The notes under the pieces are model-generated. The model saw nothing but the letters and a program-made list of their open reading frames with translations. It ran no database searches and was not told where the DNA came from. From NCBI RefSeq assembly GCF_013466605.1, contig NZ_CP059162.1:5518001-5582000 (forward strand): DNA of 64,000 nt, given 5' to 3'. The stretch's first letter is position 1. Each line of letters starts with the position of its first letter. Shown in pieces: positions 48,290-57,646 of the stretch. The stretch comes from Pseudomonas chlororaphis subsp. aurantiaca. GTDB taxonomy: Bacteria > Pseudomonadota > Gammaproteobacteria > Pseudomonadales > Pseudomonadaceae. Made by a program: the position numbers and the translations under genes.

Positions 48290-48996
48290 TGGCGGGTCAC
48301 GCTGGGGGTGAACAGGTAGCCGCCATTGCGCACCGTGCGAATCATCGCCGGGCGCTTGGTGTCGAACTCCAGCTTGCGTCGCAGGCGGCTGACCTGCACA
48401 TCGATGCTGCGATCGAAGGCGTCATGGGCCTGCCCGCGCGCCAGGTCGAGCAACTGTTCACGGCTGAGGATGCGTTGCGGATGTTCGACGAACACCAGCA
48501 GCAGGTCGAACTCCCCCGCCGACAGCGGAATCATCACCTGATCCGGCGAGCGCAGCTCGCGGCGGGTCAGGTCCAGCTGCCAATCGGCGAACCTGATCAG
48601 CGGGCGCGGCACCTCCCCGACCACCGGCCGGCTCTCCCCGGCGCGGCGCAGCACTGCGCGCACTCGGGCCAGCAGTTCGCGGGCATCGAAGGGTTTGCTC
48701 AGGTAATCGTCGGCGCCCATTTCCAGCCCCACCACCCGGTCGCTCAACTCGCCCATGGCGGTCAGCATGATCACCGGCACGGCGTGCTGCTGACGCAGGC
48801 GCTGACACAGAGTCAGGCCGTTTTCCCCCGGCAGCATCAGGTCGAGAATGATCAGGTCCGGCACCTGCCGCTCCAGCGCCGCCCACAGCGAAGCGCCCTC
48901 GGTGGCGACTTCCACCGAGTAGCCGTGTTGCACAAAAAATTTCTTCAGCAGCGCGAGGACCTCAAGGTCGTCGTCCACGATCAACAGACTGCTCAC
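48286..48996 (-). CDS. OmpR/PhoB-family response regulator
   Basis: A 236-residue regulator with a receiver domain (phospho-Asp in LIILDLMLPGENG, Lys in LSKPFDARELLARV) and a winged-helix output domain (SRLRRKLE, NGGYLFTP). The start is GTG at 48996. It forms an operon with the downstream kinase and is divergent from the mlaA-like gene, a possible target. Confidence 0.94.
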   Translation of the reverse strand: MSSLLIVDDDLEVLALLKKFFVQHGYSVEVATEGASLWAALERQVPDLIILDLMLPGENGLTLCQRLRQQHAVPVIMLTAMGELSDRVVGLEMGADDYLSKPFDARELLARVRAVLRRAGESRPVVGEVPRPLIRFADWQLDLTRRELRSPDQVMIPLSAGEFDLLLVFVEHPQRILSREQLLDLARGQAHDAFDRSIDVQVSRLRRKLEFDTKRPAMIRTVRNGGYLFTPSVTRQ

Positions 48997-49164
48997 CAGT
49001 GCGTGTCACTCAAGCTCGGAAAGTACTGTCATTCAAAACCATTGGGCGCGGCCCGTCATATATTTCAACGCGGTAACAAACCGACAACCCCGCAATAAAG
49101 CAGACATCTTCAGGCAAAACGCCCATGCCAGCATCGGCCTCCCTGTTCCCAAGGTCGTCCGCCC

Positions 49165-49953
49165 ATGCGCTCATTCCTGTGCTCCACCCGCCTGTATCGT
49201 CATACCGCCCTGCTGCTGTCCCTGTCCTACCTGGCGGGCTGTACCAGCCCGGGGCCTGCCACTCAACCCGACTGCGCGAAGGTCGACTATCCGATCTACG
49301 ACCCCGCCGAGCCGGTCAACCGCGGCGTGTTCGCCTTCAACAAAGCCGTCGACGACTACGCGCTGGCACCGGTCGCCCGCAGTTATCGGCACCTGCCGGA
49401 CTTCATGCAACAGGGTGTGCACAACTTCGCGAGCAACTTCGGCGAACCCAAGGTCTTCATCAACGACCTGTTGCAAGGCAACCCGCAGCGCTCGACCAAC
49501 ACCCTGGGACGTTTCGCGGTCAACACCACGGTTGGCGTACTCGGTCTATTCAACGTCTCGGACCCGATCGGCATTCCGCGCCACACCGCCGACTTCGGCC
49601 AGACCTTCGGCGTATGGGGCATCGGCAACGGCCCCATCGTCGAACTGCCGCTGCTGGGCAACGACAACAGCCGCGACTCGGTGGGCAAGATCCTCAACTT
49701 CGTGGTCTCCCCCTTCGGCGACAACAGCGACACCGTGCAAACCCTGGGTACCGTCGCCATGGTCGGCGGCGTAGTGGACGGCCGCGCCGCCCTGCTGCCG
49801 CTGACCGACAGCCTGAAAACCATGCCCGACTACTACAGCGCCCTGCGCGACGTGAACGCCGAACACCGCGCCGCCTTCGTGCAAGAAGGCAAACAAGGCG
49901 CCACTGACCCCACCAAACATCGTTGTGAAGGAGCGGCCCATGATGACTTCTGA
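49165..49953 (+). CDS. MlaA/VacJ-family outer-membrane lipoprotein
   Basis: A 262-residue lipoprotein: lipobox LAGC near residue 24, then YDPAEPVNRGVFAFNKAVDDYALAPVARSY, NLNDP-like FNVSDPIGIPRHTADFGQTFGVWG and a GPIVELPLLG segment, the MlaA signature. MlaA removes misplaced phospholipids from the outer leaflet of the outer membrane. No mla ABC genes are nearby. It overlaps the next gene. Confidence 0.92.
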   Translation: MRSFLCSTRLYRHTALLLSLSYLAGCTSPGPATQPDCAKVDYPIYDPAEPVNRGVFAFNKAVDDYALAPVARSYRHLPDFMQQGVHNFASNFGEPKVFINDLLQGNPQRSTNTLGRFAVNTTVGVLGLFNVSDPIGIPRHTADFGQTFGVWGIGNGPIVELPLLGNDNSRDSVGKILNFVVSPFGDNSDTVQTLGTVAMVGGVVDGRAALLPLTDSLKTMPDYYSALRDVNAEHRAAFVQEGKQGATDPTKHRCEGAAHDDF

Positions 49954-50248
49954 AACCGACGCCCTGGTCCTGCTGCAACGCGTGGCCAAACACGGCGATG
50001 CCTCCCTGCAATGCCGCGAAGTCAGCCTGCGCCTCTCGGCCGACCAGCAATACCTGACCCTCAGCCGCTACAGCGAACACTACAGCCCCGAAGGCCTGGA
50101 ATGGGTCGAACATCAACACCGTGTAAGCGTGAGCGAGTTGATACGGTGGGTGATCAAGCAGGGGGAACCGCAGGTGTTGGTGCGAGGGACGGACAGTGGT
50201 CTTGGTGCGGCTGACACCATCCAAGATGCCCTCCAGGGAGAAGCTTGA
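49940..50248 (+). CDS. Hypothetical protein coupled to the mlaA-like gene
   Basis: A 102-residue soluble protein (MMTSETDALVLLQRVAKHGD; LSRYSEHYSPEGLEWVEHQHRVSV). The ATG at 49940 has AAGGAG upstream and overlaps the end of the lipoprotein gene by 14 bases. No family recognised. Confidence 0.75.
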   Translation: MMTSETDALVLLQRVAKHGDASLQCREVSLRLSADQQYLTLSRYSEHYSPEGLEWVEHQHRVSVSELIRWVIKQGEPQVLVRGTDSGLGAADTIQDALQGEA

Positions 50249-50333
50249 AGATTCCCAATCCTGATTTTCCAGCTCTGACTTACATAGAGGCTCAAGAACT
50301 CAGGCGCTTCAGGATCGGTCGTGGCCAGCCAGC

Positions 50334-51161
50334 TCAGCGCGCCTGCTGGTCGGGGGCTCTATTCTTGTTGCGCACGTACAACACCGCCCCACCGGTGGGC
50401 GAGCCGCCACGGGAGTCCAGGTCAAACCATTTGCTCTGGCTTCGGATCAGGCCGCTGAGTTTGGTGTGCCCGTACAGCCGGGAGTCGAATGCGGGACGCA
50501 CCTTGCTGATGGTGGTGCCCAACATGGCCAAGGGCGCCCAGCCGTCCTCTTCGGCGATGTCATCGAGAATCTTGGCGATGAACTCCACTGGTACTTTTGC
50601 CGGTCGGCTGGAGACTGAGGAAGCTGGTTGTTTACCCGGCTCCTCAACGGCATCGGGGGTAGCCTGGGCCTTGTCGCCCTGGGCGGCGGACTCAGTGACG
50701 TCCTGGGCCCGGAGAATTTCGGTGTAGATAAACTTGTCGCAGGCCACGACAAAGGGCTTGGGCGTTTTCTCTTCGCCGAAGCCGTATACCGTCATGCCTT
50801 CCTCGCGCAGGCGCCCGGCCAGGCGCGTGAAATCGCTGTCGCTGGATACCAGGCAGAAACCATCGAAACGCCGGGTATAAAGCAGGTCCATGGCGTCAAT
50901 GATCAACGAACTGTCAGTGGAGTTCTTGCCCTTGGTGTAGGAGAACTGCTGGATGGGCTGGATCGAATGCTCCAGCATCAGCTTCTTCCAGCCACCCAAC
51001 TGCGGCCCGGTCCAGTCGCCGTACATGCGTTTCACACTGGCGATGCCGTACTTGGCGATTTCCTCGAACAGCGCCTCGACAATCGACGCCTGGGCGTTGT
51101 CGGCGTCGATAAGCACGGCGAGGTGTTTTTGCTGGTTGGAATGCGTGGATTTGATGGCCAT
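50334..51161 (-). CDS. NYN (PIN-like) domain protein with C-terminal LOTUS/OST-HTH
   Basis: A 275-residue protein. The N-terminal NYN/LabA-type nuclease-like fold has acidic residues in VLIDADNAQ (D19, D21), STDSSL (D83) and VSSDSDFTR (D108, D110). After a low-complexity linker, a C-terminal LOTUS/OST-HTH domain (VEFIAKILDDIAEEDGWAPLAMLG, FDSRLYGHTKLSGLIRS) is likely RNA-binding. Family logic suggests an RNA-processing nuclease; target unknown. Confidence 0.9.
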   Translation of the reverse strand: MAIKSTHSNQQKHLAVLIDADNAQASIVEALFEEIAKYGIASVKRMYGDWTGPQLGGWKKLMLEHSIQPIQQFSYTKGKNSTDSSLIIDAMDLLYTRRFDGFCLVSSDSDFTRLAGRLREEGMTVYGFGEEKTPKPFVVACDKFIYTEILRAQDVTESAAQGDKAQATPDAVEEPGKQPASSVSSRPAKVPVEFIAKILDDIAEEDGWAPLAMLGTTISKVRPAFDSRLYGHTKLSGLIRSQSKWFDLDSRGGSPTGGAVLYVRNKNRAPDQQAR

Positions 51162-51357
51162 GGTTCATCCTTGTGAGCTGGCGACTGGAGTAGAGCGTCT
51201 GCCTTAACGAGCATGAAAGCCTGGGAAGCAACGGCCTGGAAGGACCGTTAGCAATGGGCCGGGGATAAAAGCTACTATTTTGCCATCGTATCGTCCACCG
51301 CCAGCTAGCCGGGCATTCCCTTACACTCGCCCACTGCCCATTTAAAGAGCCCTGAAG

Positions 51358-51915
51358 ATGACCAAAGGCGTTTGCATCATCGAGTGCGTCTGTGAGGACG
51401 ATCCCGGATCAGAGGGAAAGGTCCTCAAAGAAATATTCAACCTGATGCAGGTCAAATCCAAATTGATCCGTGTGAAGTCGATTAAGCAGCTTCTCAAGGC
51501 CCTGACTCAGACTGAAATGACCCACGTGCATATAGCGACCCATGGCGCAGTGACGAAAAAAAAGCGCTTCGCAGGATGGTGGACACATGATGGAGAGGGC
51601 TCGCATGCAAAGCTGAGAGAGAGCTCCATAGCCCTGAAAGGCACCACTATCGTCAGTACTGCCTGTCAATCAGGTTCACGATCTTTTGCCAGGCTTCTCA
51701 CCAAGGAGCTTGGCTGCAAAAACTATATAGCCCCAACAGGCTCACCCAGCTTCTATAACGCAGCCTTGTTTGCACACATCTACTATCACAAGCTTTTCAA
51801 GACCAAGAAGTCCGTACGAAAGGCATTTGATTCTTATGCTGGCCGCTACAGAAACCCACATGGATTCACCTTGTTCAAAAGCTCCAGCACGTCGCCCAAA
51901 AAGAAGAAGCACTGA
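51358..51915 (+). CDS. Compact caspase-like (CHAT-type) protein
   Basis: A 185-residue protein with the caspase-fold dyad pattern: His in VHIATHGAV (H62) and Cys in TIVSTACQSGSR (C103), spaced as in CHAT proteases, followed by YIAPTGSPSFYNAALFAHIYY. It is short and has no partner domain, with a Lys-rich C-terminal tail. The codon use is AT-richer than its neighbours, suggesting transfer. Stand-alone CHAT-type proteins are seen in bacterial defence or stress contexts; function here is unknown. Confidence 0.7.
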   Translation: MTKGVCIIECVCEDDPGSEGKVLKEIFNLMQVKSKLIRVKSIKQLLKALTQTEMTHVHIATHGAVTKKKRFAGWWTHDGEGSHAKLRESSIALKGTTIVSTACQSGSRSFARLLTKELGCKNYIAPTGSPSFYNAALFAHIYYHKLFKTKKSVRKAFDSYAGRYRNPHGFTLFKSSSTSPKKKKH

Positions 51916-52018
51916 AGCCCCGAGCGAGGATGAGTACTCCTCTTTCGTCTCGTACTGACAAAACTTCTACATCCTCTGCTATATGATCCCGGCTCAATTT
52001 TTTCCGAAACCTTAACGC

Positions 52019-53959
52019 ATGCAATCAGCGCCTCCAGCGACACTCCCCCCTCCCCCTGTGCTGGCCGGCCCTCTGCTGCGCCGCCTGGAACCCACGCGAC
52101 TGGTGTTGTGGCTGGTGGGCTCTCGGGCGCTGGAGCTGACGTTGCGCTTGCAGGCTGGCAGCGACGCGGAAAGCCGCGACTACCCGCTCACCGCCGAGCA
52201 GTGCCAGGTGATCCCGGTAGGCCAACACGCCTTTATCCACCTGATCGACCTGCCGCTGGACAGCGCCCTGCCCTGCGATGTGCCCATCGACTACGACGTA
52301 CTGATCGCCCAGGCGAATGGCTCAAGTTCGGGTATCGCCGAGTGGGCGCCGCATTTGCTCTATGGGCAAAAGCAGCAGCCGGATTTCGTCCTGCACAGCC
52401 GCATCCAGCAGTTGGTCCACGGCTCCTGCCGCAAGCCCCATCATTCGGCGGACGAGGGTTTGCTCTGCGTCGATCGCCTGTTGGCGGAAACACCTGATCC
52501 ACAGCAACGCCCTGCCCTATTGCTGATGACCGGCGACCAGGTCTATGCCGACGACGTGGCCGGGCCGATGTTGCGGGCGATTCATGCATTGATCGAGCGC
52601 CTGGGCTTGTTCGGCGAGCATCTGGAAGGCGCGGTGGTCAGCGACAGTGCCGCGCTTTACCGACATCGCGCCAGCTATTACCAACGCGCCGAATTGCTGC
52701 CGGCGCTGAAAAGCAACGAAACCCTGCGCGAACGTTTTTTCGGCGGGGTGAAAAAACCGATCTTCACCAGCAGCAGCGCCGACAACCACCTGGTGACCTT
52801 CGCCGAGGTCATGGCCATGTACCTGCTGGTCTGGTCGCCGGTGCCCTGGAGTTTGATCGACCCACGCCCGCCGCAGCTCGCAACCAAGGAGCAACAGCGC
52901 TACCAGCGCGAGCAACGGCGGATCGAGGCTTTCGCCAAGGGCCTGGGTGGCGTGGCGCGGGTATTCGCCCACCTGCCGAGCCTGATGATCTTCGACGACC
53001 ACGACATCACCGACGACTGGAACCTCAGCGCCCAGTGGGAAGAAACCGCCTACGGCCACCCGTTTTCCAAACGCATCATTGGCAATGCGCTGATCGCCTA
53101 CATGCTGTGCCAGGGCTGGGGCAACAACCCGGATGCCTTCGCCACGCCGCTGCAACACACTCGCGCCCTGAGCGCCGAGGCCCAGGGCGATGCGCTCTAC
53201 CTCGACAGCACCATCCAGGACACCTTGATCGACGAACTGCTGCGCTTCCAGCAATGGCAATACACGCTGCCCACCACCCCGGCGCTGGTGGTGCTGGACA
53301 CCCGCACCCGGCGCTGGCGCAGCGAGTTCAACCTGTCGCAGCCCTCGGGCCTGCTCGACTGGGAAGCCCTGAGCGAGTTGCAACATGAACTGCTGGATCA
53401 CCCGTCGGCGATCATCGTGTCACCGGCACCGGTGTTCGGCGTCAAGCTGATCGAGACGGTGCAGAAGGTCTTCAGCTGGTGCGGTCACCCGCTGCTGGTG
53501 GACGCGGAAAACTGGATGGCCCACCGCGGCGCGGCCCAGGTGATCCTGAATATCTTCCGCCACTCGCGCACCCCGGGTAACTACGTGATCCTCTCCGGCG
53601 ACGTGCATTATTCCTTCGTCTACGAAGTGCTGATCCGCCACCGCAAGGGCGGCCCGAAGATCTGGCAGATCACCAGCAGCGGCATCAAGAACGAGTTCCC
53701 GCCCACCCTGCTGGAATGGTTCGACCGCCTCAACCGCTGGCTGTATTCGCCGCGCTCACCCTTGAACTGGTTCACCCGCCGCCGGCTGATGCGAGTGGTG
53801 CCCTACAGCCCCGAACATCGCGAGGCCGGCGAGCGACTGTGGAACTCGGCGGGCATTGGCCAGGTGTTCTTCAACGACCAGGGCCAGCCCCGGGAGATCT
53901 ACCAGCACAACGCCAATGGCGCGCCGAAAACCCGGATGCTGGCGCCGGATGAGGACTGA
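52019..53959 (+). CDS. PhoD-like metallophosphatase
   Basis: A 646-residue protein with the PhoD-type calcineurin-like core: GSCRKPHHSADEG, LLMTGDQVYADD, MIFDDHDITDDWN and ILSGDVHYSF, which carry the metal-binding Asp, His and Asn. No signal peptide is evident, so it may be cytosolic, unlike secreted PhoD. The start is the ATG at 52019. Confidence 0.88.
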   Translation: MQSAPPATLPPPPVLAGPLLRRLEPTRLVLWLVGSRALELTLRLQAGSDAESRDYPLTAEQCQVIPVGQHAFIHLIDLPLDSALPCDVPIDYDVLIAQANGSSSGIAEWAPHLLYGQKQQPDFVLHSRIQQLVHGSCRKPHHSADEGLLCVDRLLAETPDPQQRPALLLMTGDQVYADDVAGPMLRAIHALIERLGLFGEHLEGAVVSDSAALYRHRASYYQRAELLPALKSNETLRERFFGGVKKPIFTSSSADNHLVTFAEVMAMYLLVWSPVPWSLIDPRPPQLATKEQQRYQREQRRIEAFAKGLGGVARVFAHLPSLMIFDDHDITDDWNLSAQWEETAYGHPFSKRIIGNALIAYMLCQGWGNNPDAFATPLQHTRALSAEAQGDALYLDSTIQDTLIDELLRFQQWQYTLPTTPALVVLDTRTRRWRSEFNLSQPSGLLDWEALSELQHELLDHPSAIIVSPAPVFGVKLIETVQKVFSWCGHPLLVDAENWMAHRGAAQVILNIFRHSRTPGNYVILSGDVHYSFVYEVLIRHRKGGPKIWQITSSGIKNEFPPTLLEWFDRLNRWLYSPRSPLNWFTRRRLMRVVPYSPEHREAGERLWNSAGIGQVFFNDQGQPREIYQHNANGAPKTRMLAPDED

Positions 53960-54061
53960 ACCCCGCCGTGCGCTTCGTGACAACGGATTCGTTCGGACGC
54001 GCTATGGTTCAACAGGTTGATCGCACCATCCAATCAGCTCTTCAAAGGCCCCTTCATCCCC

Positions 54062-54652
54062 ATGTTCGAACACCTCGACCTGCACGCCCTGCTTGCGACC
54101 TATGGCTATTGGGTGATTGTCCTCGGCTGCCTGCTGGAAGGCGAAACCGTGCTGATCCTGGGTGGCATGGCGGCGCATCAGCAGGTGCTGGACCTGTGGG
54201 CGGTGATTGCCGTGGCGACGGTCAGCGGGATGTTCGGCGACCAGTTGCTGTTCTGGAGCGGTCGGCATTTCGGCGGGCGTTTGTTGCCGCGCCTGAAGGG
54301 CCAGCAGGCCGCCATCGAGCGGGTGACCGGGTTGATCCGGCGTTATCCCTCGACCTCGGTGCTGGCGGTGCGTTTCATGTATGGCATGCGCTGGGTCGGC
54401 CCGGTGGTGATCGGCGCCAGCGGCCTGTCGCCGCTGCGCTTCACTTTGCTGAACATGCTCGGCGCTGTGCTCTGGGCCACGCTGTTCGTCTGCGGCGGCT
54501 ACTGGGCCGGCGATGCGCTGGAACATCTGTTCGGCGATTTGAAGCCCTATCGCCTGCCGATTGTCCTCGGTGTCGTGGTGCTGGTAGTGGCGGTCGCACT
54601 GCTGCGCCAGCGCCGGGCCAGAGCCAGGAACATTGCGCCGCTGAACGACTGA
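54062..54652 (+). CDS. DedA-family membrane protein
   Basis: A 196-residue inner-membrane protein with the DedA/VTT pattern: ETVLILGG near residue 25, SGMFGDQLLFWSGRHFG, and RFMYGMRWVGPVVIGASG. Such proteins flip undecaprenyl phosphate or phospholipids and affect membrane homeostasis. Start ATG at 54062. Confidence 0.9.
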   Translation: MFEHLDLHALLATYGYWVIVLGCLLEGETVLILGGMAAHQQVLDLWAVIAVATVSGMFGDQLLFWSGRHFGGRLLPRLKGQQAAIERVTGLIRRYPSTSVLAVRFMYGMRWVGPVVIGASGLSPLRFTLLNMLGAVLWATLFVCGGYWAGDALEHLFGDLKPYRLPIVLGVVVLVVAVALLRQRRARARNIAPLND

Positions 54653-54775
54653 TCCAGCCCTCCTCCCGACATCCAGAATTTTCATACTGACCCCCGCACT
54701 TTATTTCGTTTGCGACGCGGCCTCGCTCTTGGCTTAGATAGCCGCCATGTTCCAGGTAGCCAGAGCCCTTAGCCC

Positions 54776-56026
54776 ATGAGCAGCGAAAGCATCAGCCAGT
54801 CGATTTCCATTGTTCACCCCATCCGCCTGAGCCATGGCAAGAATGCCGAGGTGTGGGACGAGAACGGCAAGCGCTACATCGATTTCGTCGGCGGGATCGG
54901 CGTGCTCAACCTGGGGCATTGCCATCCGCGGGTGGTGGCGGCGATTCAGCAGCAGGCCACCCGGCTGACCCACTACGCGTTCAACGCGGCGCCCCACGGG
55001 CCCTATGTCGAGTTCATGGAGCGGCTGGCGCGTTTCATGCCCTTGAGTTACCCGGTCAGCGGCATGCTCACCAACAGCGGCGCGGAGGCGGCGGAGAACG
55101 CCTTGAAGATCGTCCGTGGCGCCACCGGGCGCACCGCGGTGATCGCCTTCGACGGCGGCTTCCATGGCCGCACCCTGGCCACCCTCAACCTCAATGGCAA
55201 GGTCGCGCCCTACAAGCAAAAGATCGGCGTGCTGCCTGGTCCGGTGTATCACCTGCCCTACCCGAGCGCGGACAACGGCATGACCTGCGAGGAGGCGCTG
55301 AAGGCCATGGACCGGCTGTTCAGCGTGGAAGTCGACGTTGCCGAAGTGGCCTGCTTCATCGTCGAGCCGGTGCAGGGCGAGGCCGGTTTCCTGGCCCTGG
55401 ACGTCGAGTTCGCCCGCGCCCTGCGGCGCTTCTGCGATGAGCAAGGCATCCTGCTGATTGCCGATGAAATCCAGTCCGGCTTCGGTCGCACCGGCCAGCG
55501 CTTCGCCTTCACCCGGCTGGGGATCGAGCCGGACCTGGTGCTGCTGGGCAAAAGCATCGGTGGCGGTGTGCCGTTGGGCGCGGTGGTCGGGCGCAAGGCG
55601 CTGCTGGACAACCTGCCCAAGGGCGGCCTGGGCGGCACCTATTCCGGCAACCCCATTGCCTGCGCGGCGGCCCTGGCGACCCTGGACGAGATGAGCGACC
55701 TCAACCTGCAAACCTGGGGCGAGCGCCAGGAGCAAGCCATCGTCAGCCGCTTCCAGCGCTGGCGGGCCGAGCGCCTGACACCCTATCTCGGGCGCCTGAC
55801 CGGGGTCGGCGCCATGCGTGGCATCGAACTGGTCAAGGCCGACGGCTCGCCGGCCCCGGAGCAACTGAGCGCACTGCTCAGCGCCGCGCGGGACGCCGGC
55901 CTGCTGTTGATGCCCAGCGGCAAATCGCGGCACATCGTCCGCCTGCTGGCGCCGCTGACCATTGAACTCGAGGTGCTGGAAGAAGGGCTGGATATTCTGG
56001 AGGACTGCCTGGCGCGGTTGGCATAA
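54776..56026 (+). CDS. Class III aminotransferase (4-aminobutyrate/aspartate family)
   Basis: A 416-residue PLP enzyme: GGIGVLNLGHCHP, TNSGAEAAENALK, DEIQSGFGRTG and the PLP lysine in LLGKSIGGGVPLG. The family transfers amino groups from omega-amino acids such as GABA or 5-aminovalerate; the exact substrate is not clear. Start ATG at 54776. Confidence 0.92.
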   Translation: MSSESISQSISIVHPIRLSHGKNAEVWDENGKRYIDFVGGIGVLNLGHCHPRVVAAIQQQATRLTHYAFNAAPHGPYVEFMERLARFMPLSYPVSGMLTNSGAEAAENALKIVRGATGRTAVIAFDGGFHGRTLATLNLNGKVAPYKQKIGVLPGPVYHLPYPSADNGMTCEEALKAMDRLFSVEVDVAEVACFIVEPVQGEAGFLALDVEFARALRRFCDEQGILLIADEIQSGFGRTGQRFAFTRLGIEPDLVLLGKSIGGGVPLGAVVGRKALLDNLPKGGLGGTYSGNPIACAAALATLDEMSDLNLQTWGERQEQAIVSRFQRWRAERLTPYLGRLTGVGAMRGIELVKADGSPAPEQLSALLSAARDAGLLLMPSGKSRHIVRLLAPLTIELEVLEEGLDILEDCLARLA

Positions 56027-56173
56027 CACCAGATGTTTGCGCAAAAGCCGCTCTCCATGGACACTGGCGCGCCTCATGCCATCGACAAGGAAGCGCAACA
56101 TGATGTGTCCCAGCTACAGAGAGCGGCCCACGGCCGCCAGCCCAGCGAACTTCGACCGCGGCGAGCAAGACTC

Positions 56174-56413
56174 ATGAAGCAGTACATCCCCTTTCTACTG
56201 CTATACCTGCTGCTGATGCCGCTGTACTACTGGATGAAGCCTTACCCGCTGAGGAAATGGACAGGCTTGGCCATGGGCCTCGCCGGGCTGCTGTGGATAC
56301 TGTTCTTGCCCCCCATGTTGGGCGATATCGATACCGGGCTGGCCGCCGTGGCGCTGGTGACCATGGGCAGCTCACTGTTTTTCAGCCGACGCCGCTACCA
56401 GGACCACGCCTGA
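56174..56413 (+). CDS. Small two- or three-pass membrane protein
   Basis: A 79-residue, highly hydrophobic protein (FLLLYLLLMPLYYW, GLAMGLAGLLWILFLPPML, VALVTMGSSLFF) with a basic end SRRRYQDHA. Start ATG at 56174. No function recognised. Confidence 0.65.
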   Translation: MKQYIPFLLLYLLLMPLYYWMKPYPLRKWTGLAMGLAGLLWILFLPPMLGDIDTGLAAVALVTMGSSLFFSRRRYQDHA

Positions 56414-56422
56414 GGCGCTGCG

Positions 56423-57244
56423 TTACAAGCCGAATACCCGCCGCGCATTGCCGTGCAGGAACTTGTCCCGTACCGGCTCCGGCAGCTCCAGGGCCTGGAC
56501 CTGCTGCATGCATTTGTCGAACGGCAACTGCGGGAAATTGCTGCCGAACAGCACTTTGTCCTGCCCGTAGGTGCGCATGAAATGCAGCAACTGCGGCGGG
56601 TAATAGGCCGGCAGGTAGGCCGAGGTGTCGATGTAGATATTGTCGTGCTTCCAGGCCAGGCCAATCATCTCGTCGGTCCAGGGGTGGCCGATGTGCCCGG
56701 CGACGATTTGCAGTTCCGGGAAGTCCAGAGCCACCTCATCCAGATAGGGCACCGGCCTCCCGGTTTCCGAAGGCATCAGCGGGCCGGTGTGGCCGACCTG
56801 GGTGCAGAAGGCAATGCCCAGCTCCACGCACTTGGCGTACAGCGGGTAGTACAGGCGGTGGTTGGGCGGCAGTTTCCACAGCCAGGGCACGATGCGCAGG
56901 GCCTTGCAGCCCAGCTCGCCCACCGCCCGTTCCAGCTCGGCCAACGCCGCCATCGGCCGGCTCAGGTCCACCGTGGCCACGCCGACAAAACGCTTGGGAT
57001 AAGCCCGGGTGTAGGCGGCGATTTCATCGTTGCTGAACACCCAGCGCTCCGGCCGGCACCAGGCCGCCAGCATCAGCTTCTCCACCCCGGCCTGGTCCAT
57101 CAGCTCGACGGTCCGCTCGATGCTCAGCGGCTGGTCCAGCAAATGCGCGGAACCTGACTTTTCGAACAGCCGCGCCACTTCCGGCAGCAACTGCCGCGCC
57201 CGGCCGTTGGCCGGTTGTGCCCATGCGTCGATGGCTCCCTTCAT
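56423..57244 (-). CDS. Amidohydrolase-2 family metal-dependent hydrolase
   Basis: A 273-residue TIM-barrel hydrolase like ACMSD-type decarboxylases: AIDAWAQP at the start, IVAGHIGHPWTDE and a terminal DKVLFGSNFPQLPFDKC. It lacks an obvious HxH at the extreme N-terminus (DAW in place of HxH), so metal binding may differ. Substrate unknown. Confidence 0.85.
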   Translation of the reverse strand: MKGAIDAWAQPANGRARQLLPEVARLFEKSGSAHLLDQPLSIERTVELMDQAGVEKLMLAAWCRPERWVFSNDEIAAYTRAYPKRFVGVATVDLSRPMAALAELERAVGELGCKALRIVPWLWKLPPNHRLYYPLYAKCVELGIAFCTQVGHTGPLMPSETGRPVPYLDEVALDFPELQIVAGHIGHPWTDEMIGLAWKHDNIYIDTSAYLPAYYPPQLLHFMRTYGQDKVLFGSNFPQLPFDKCMQQVQALELPEPVRDKFLHGNARRVFGL

Positions 57245-57646
57245 TGACCTATCCCCTCTGCTGACCGTGATTCAGGCGACGAGGGCTCAGGCTACGTCCG
57301 CGCCCAGACAGCCACAATGTTCGCAACGCTCGGCGGCATTGACCGATCCGCCCAGGCTCGACTCCCGCCCTTCACCTTGTTGCGCCTCCTTTCTTTCCTC
57401 TTCCCGGCCCCCAGACCGACCAGCGGTTCCAAGCGTGCATTTTGCTGGCATCGTCGCTGATCAGGCCGAAAAACAAACTTCTGGAAACACAACCAGCTGA
57501 AACGTATCAGCCTCAGTAAAAACAGCAATTATGCATAAATGCAAATTTACCCTTGACCCGAAAAATCGCCTCGCTTAAGGTGAAGTCACTGTATTCACAT
57601 ACAGTATTCTTGATAAGCAAATCCATTCACGGACGAGGTATTACCT
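57245..57646. other. Levansucrase upstream region
   Basis: A 402-base gap between divergent genes. Its right third is AT-rich and contains the lsc promoter and LexA-like box (57553-57604). Nothing else recognisable was found. Confidence 0.55.
57553..57604 (+). promoter_or_regulatory. Levansucrase promoter with LexA-like box
   Basis: TTGACC (57553-57558) and TAAGGT (57576-57581) are 17 bases apart. Just downstream, CTGTATTCACATACAG (57589-57604) fits CTGT-N8-ACAG and matches the extended E. coli-type LexA consensus at 16 of 20 positions, placed over the expected start of transcription. In P. syringae, lscB/lscC are driven by a phage-associated promoter element, which would explain an SOS-type operator. 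Confidence 0.65.
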
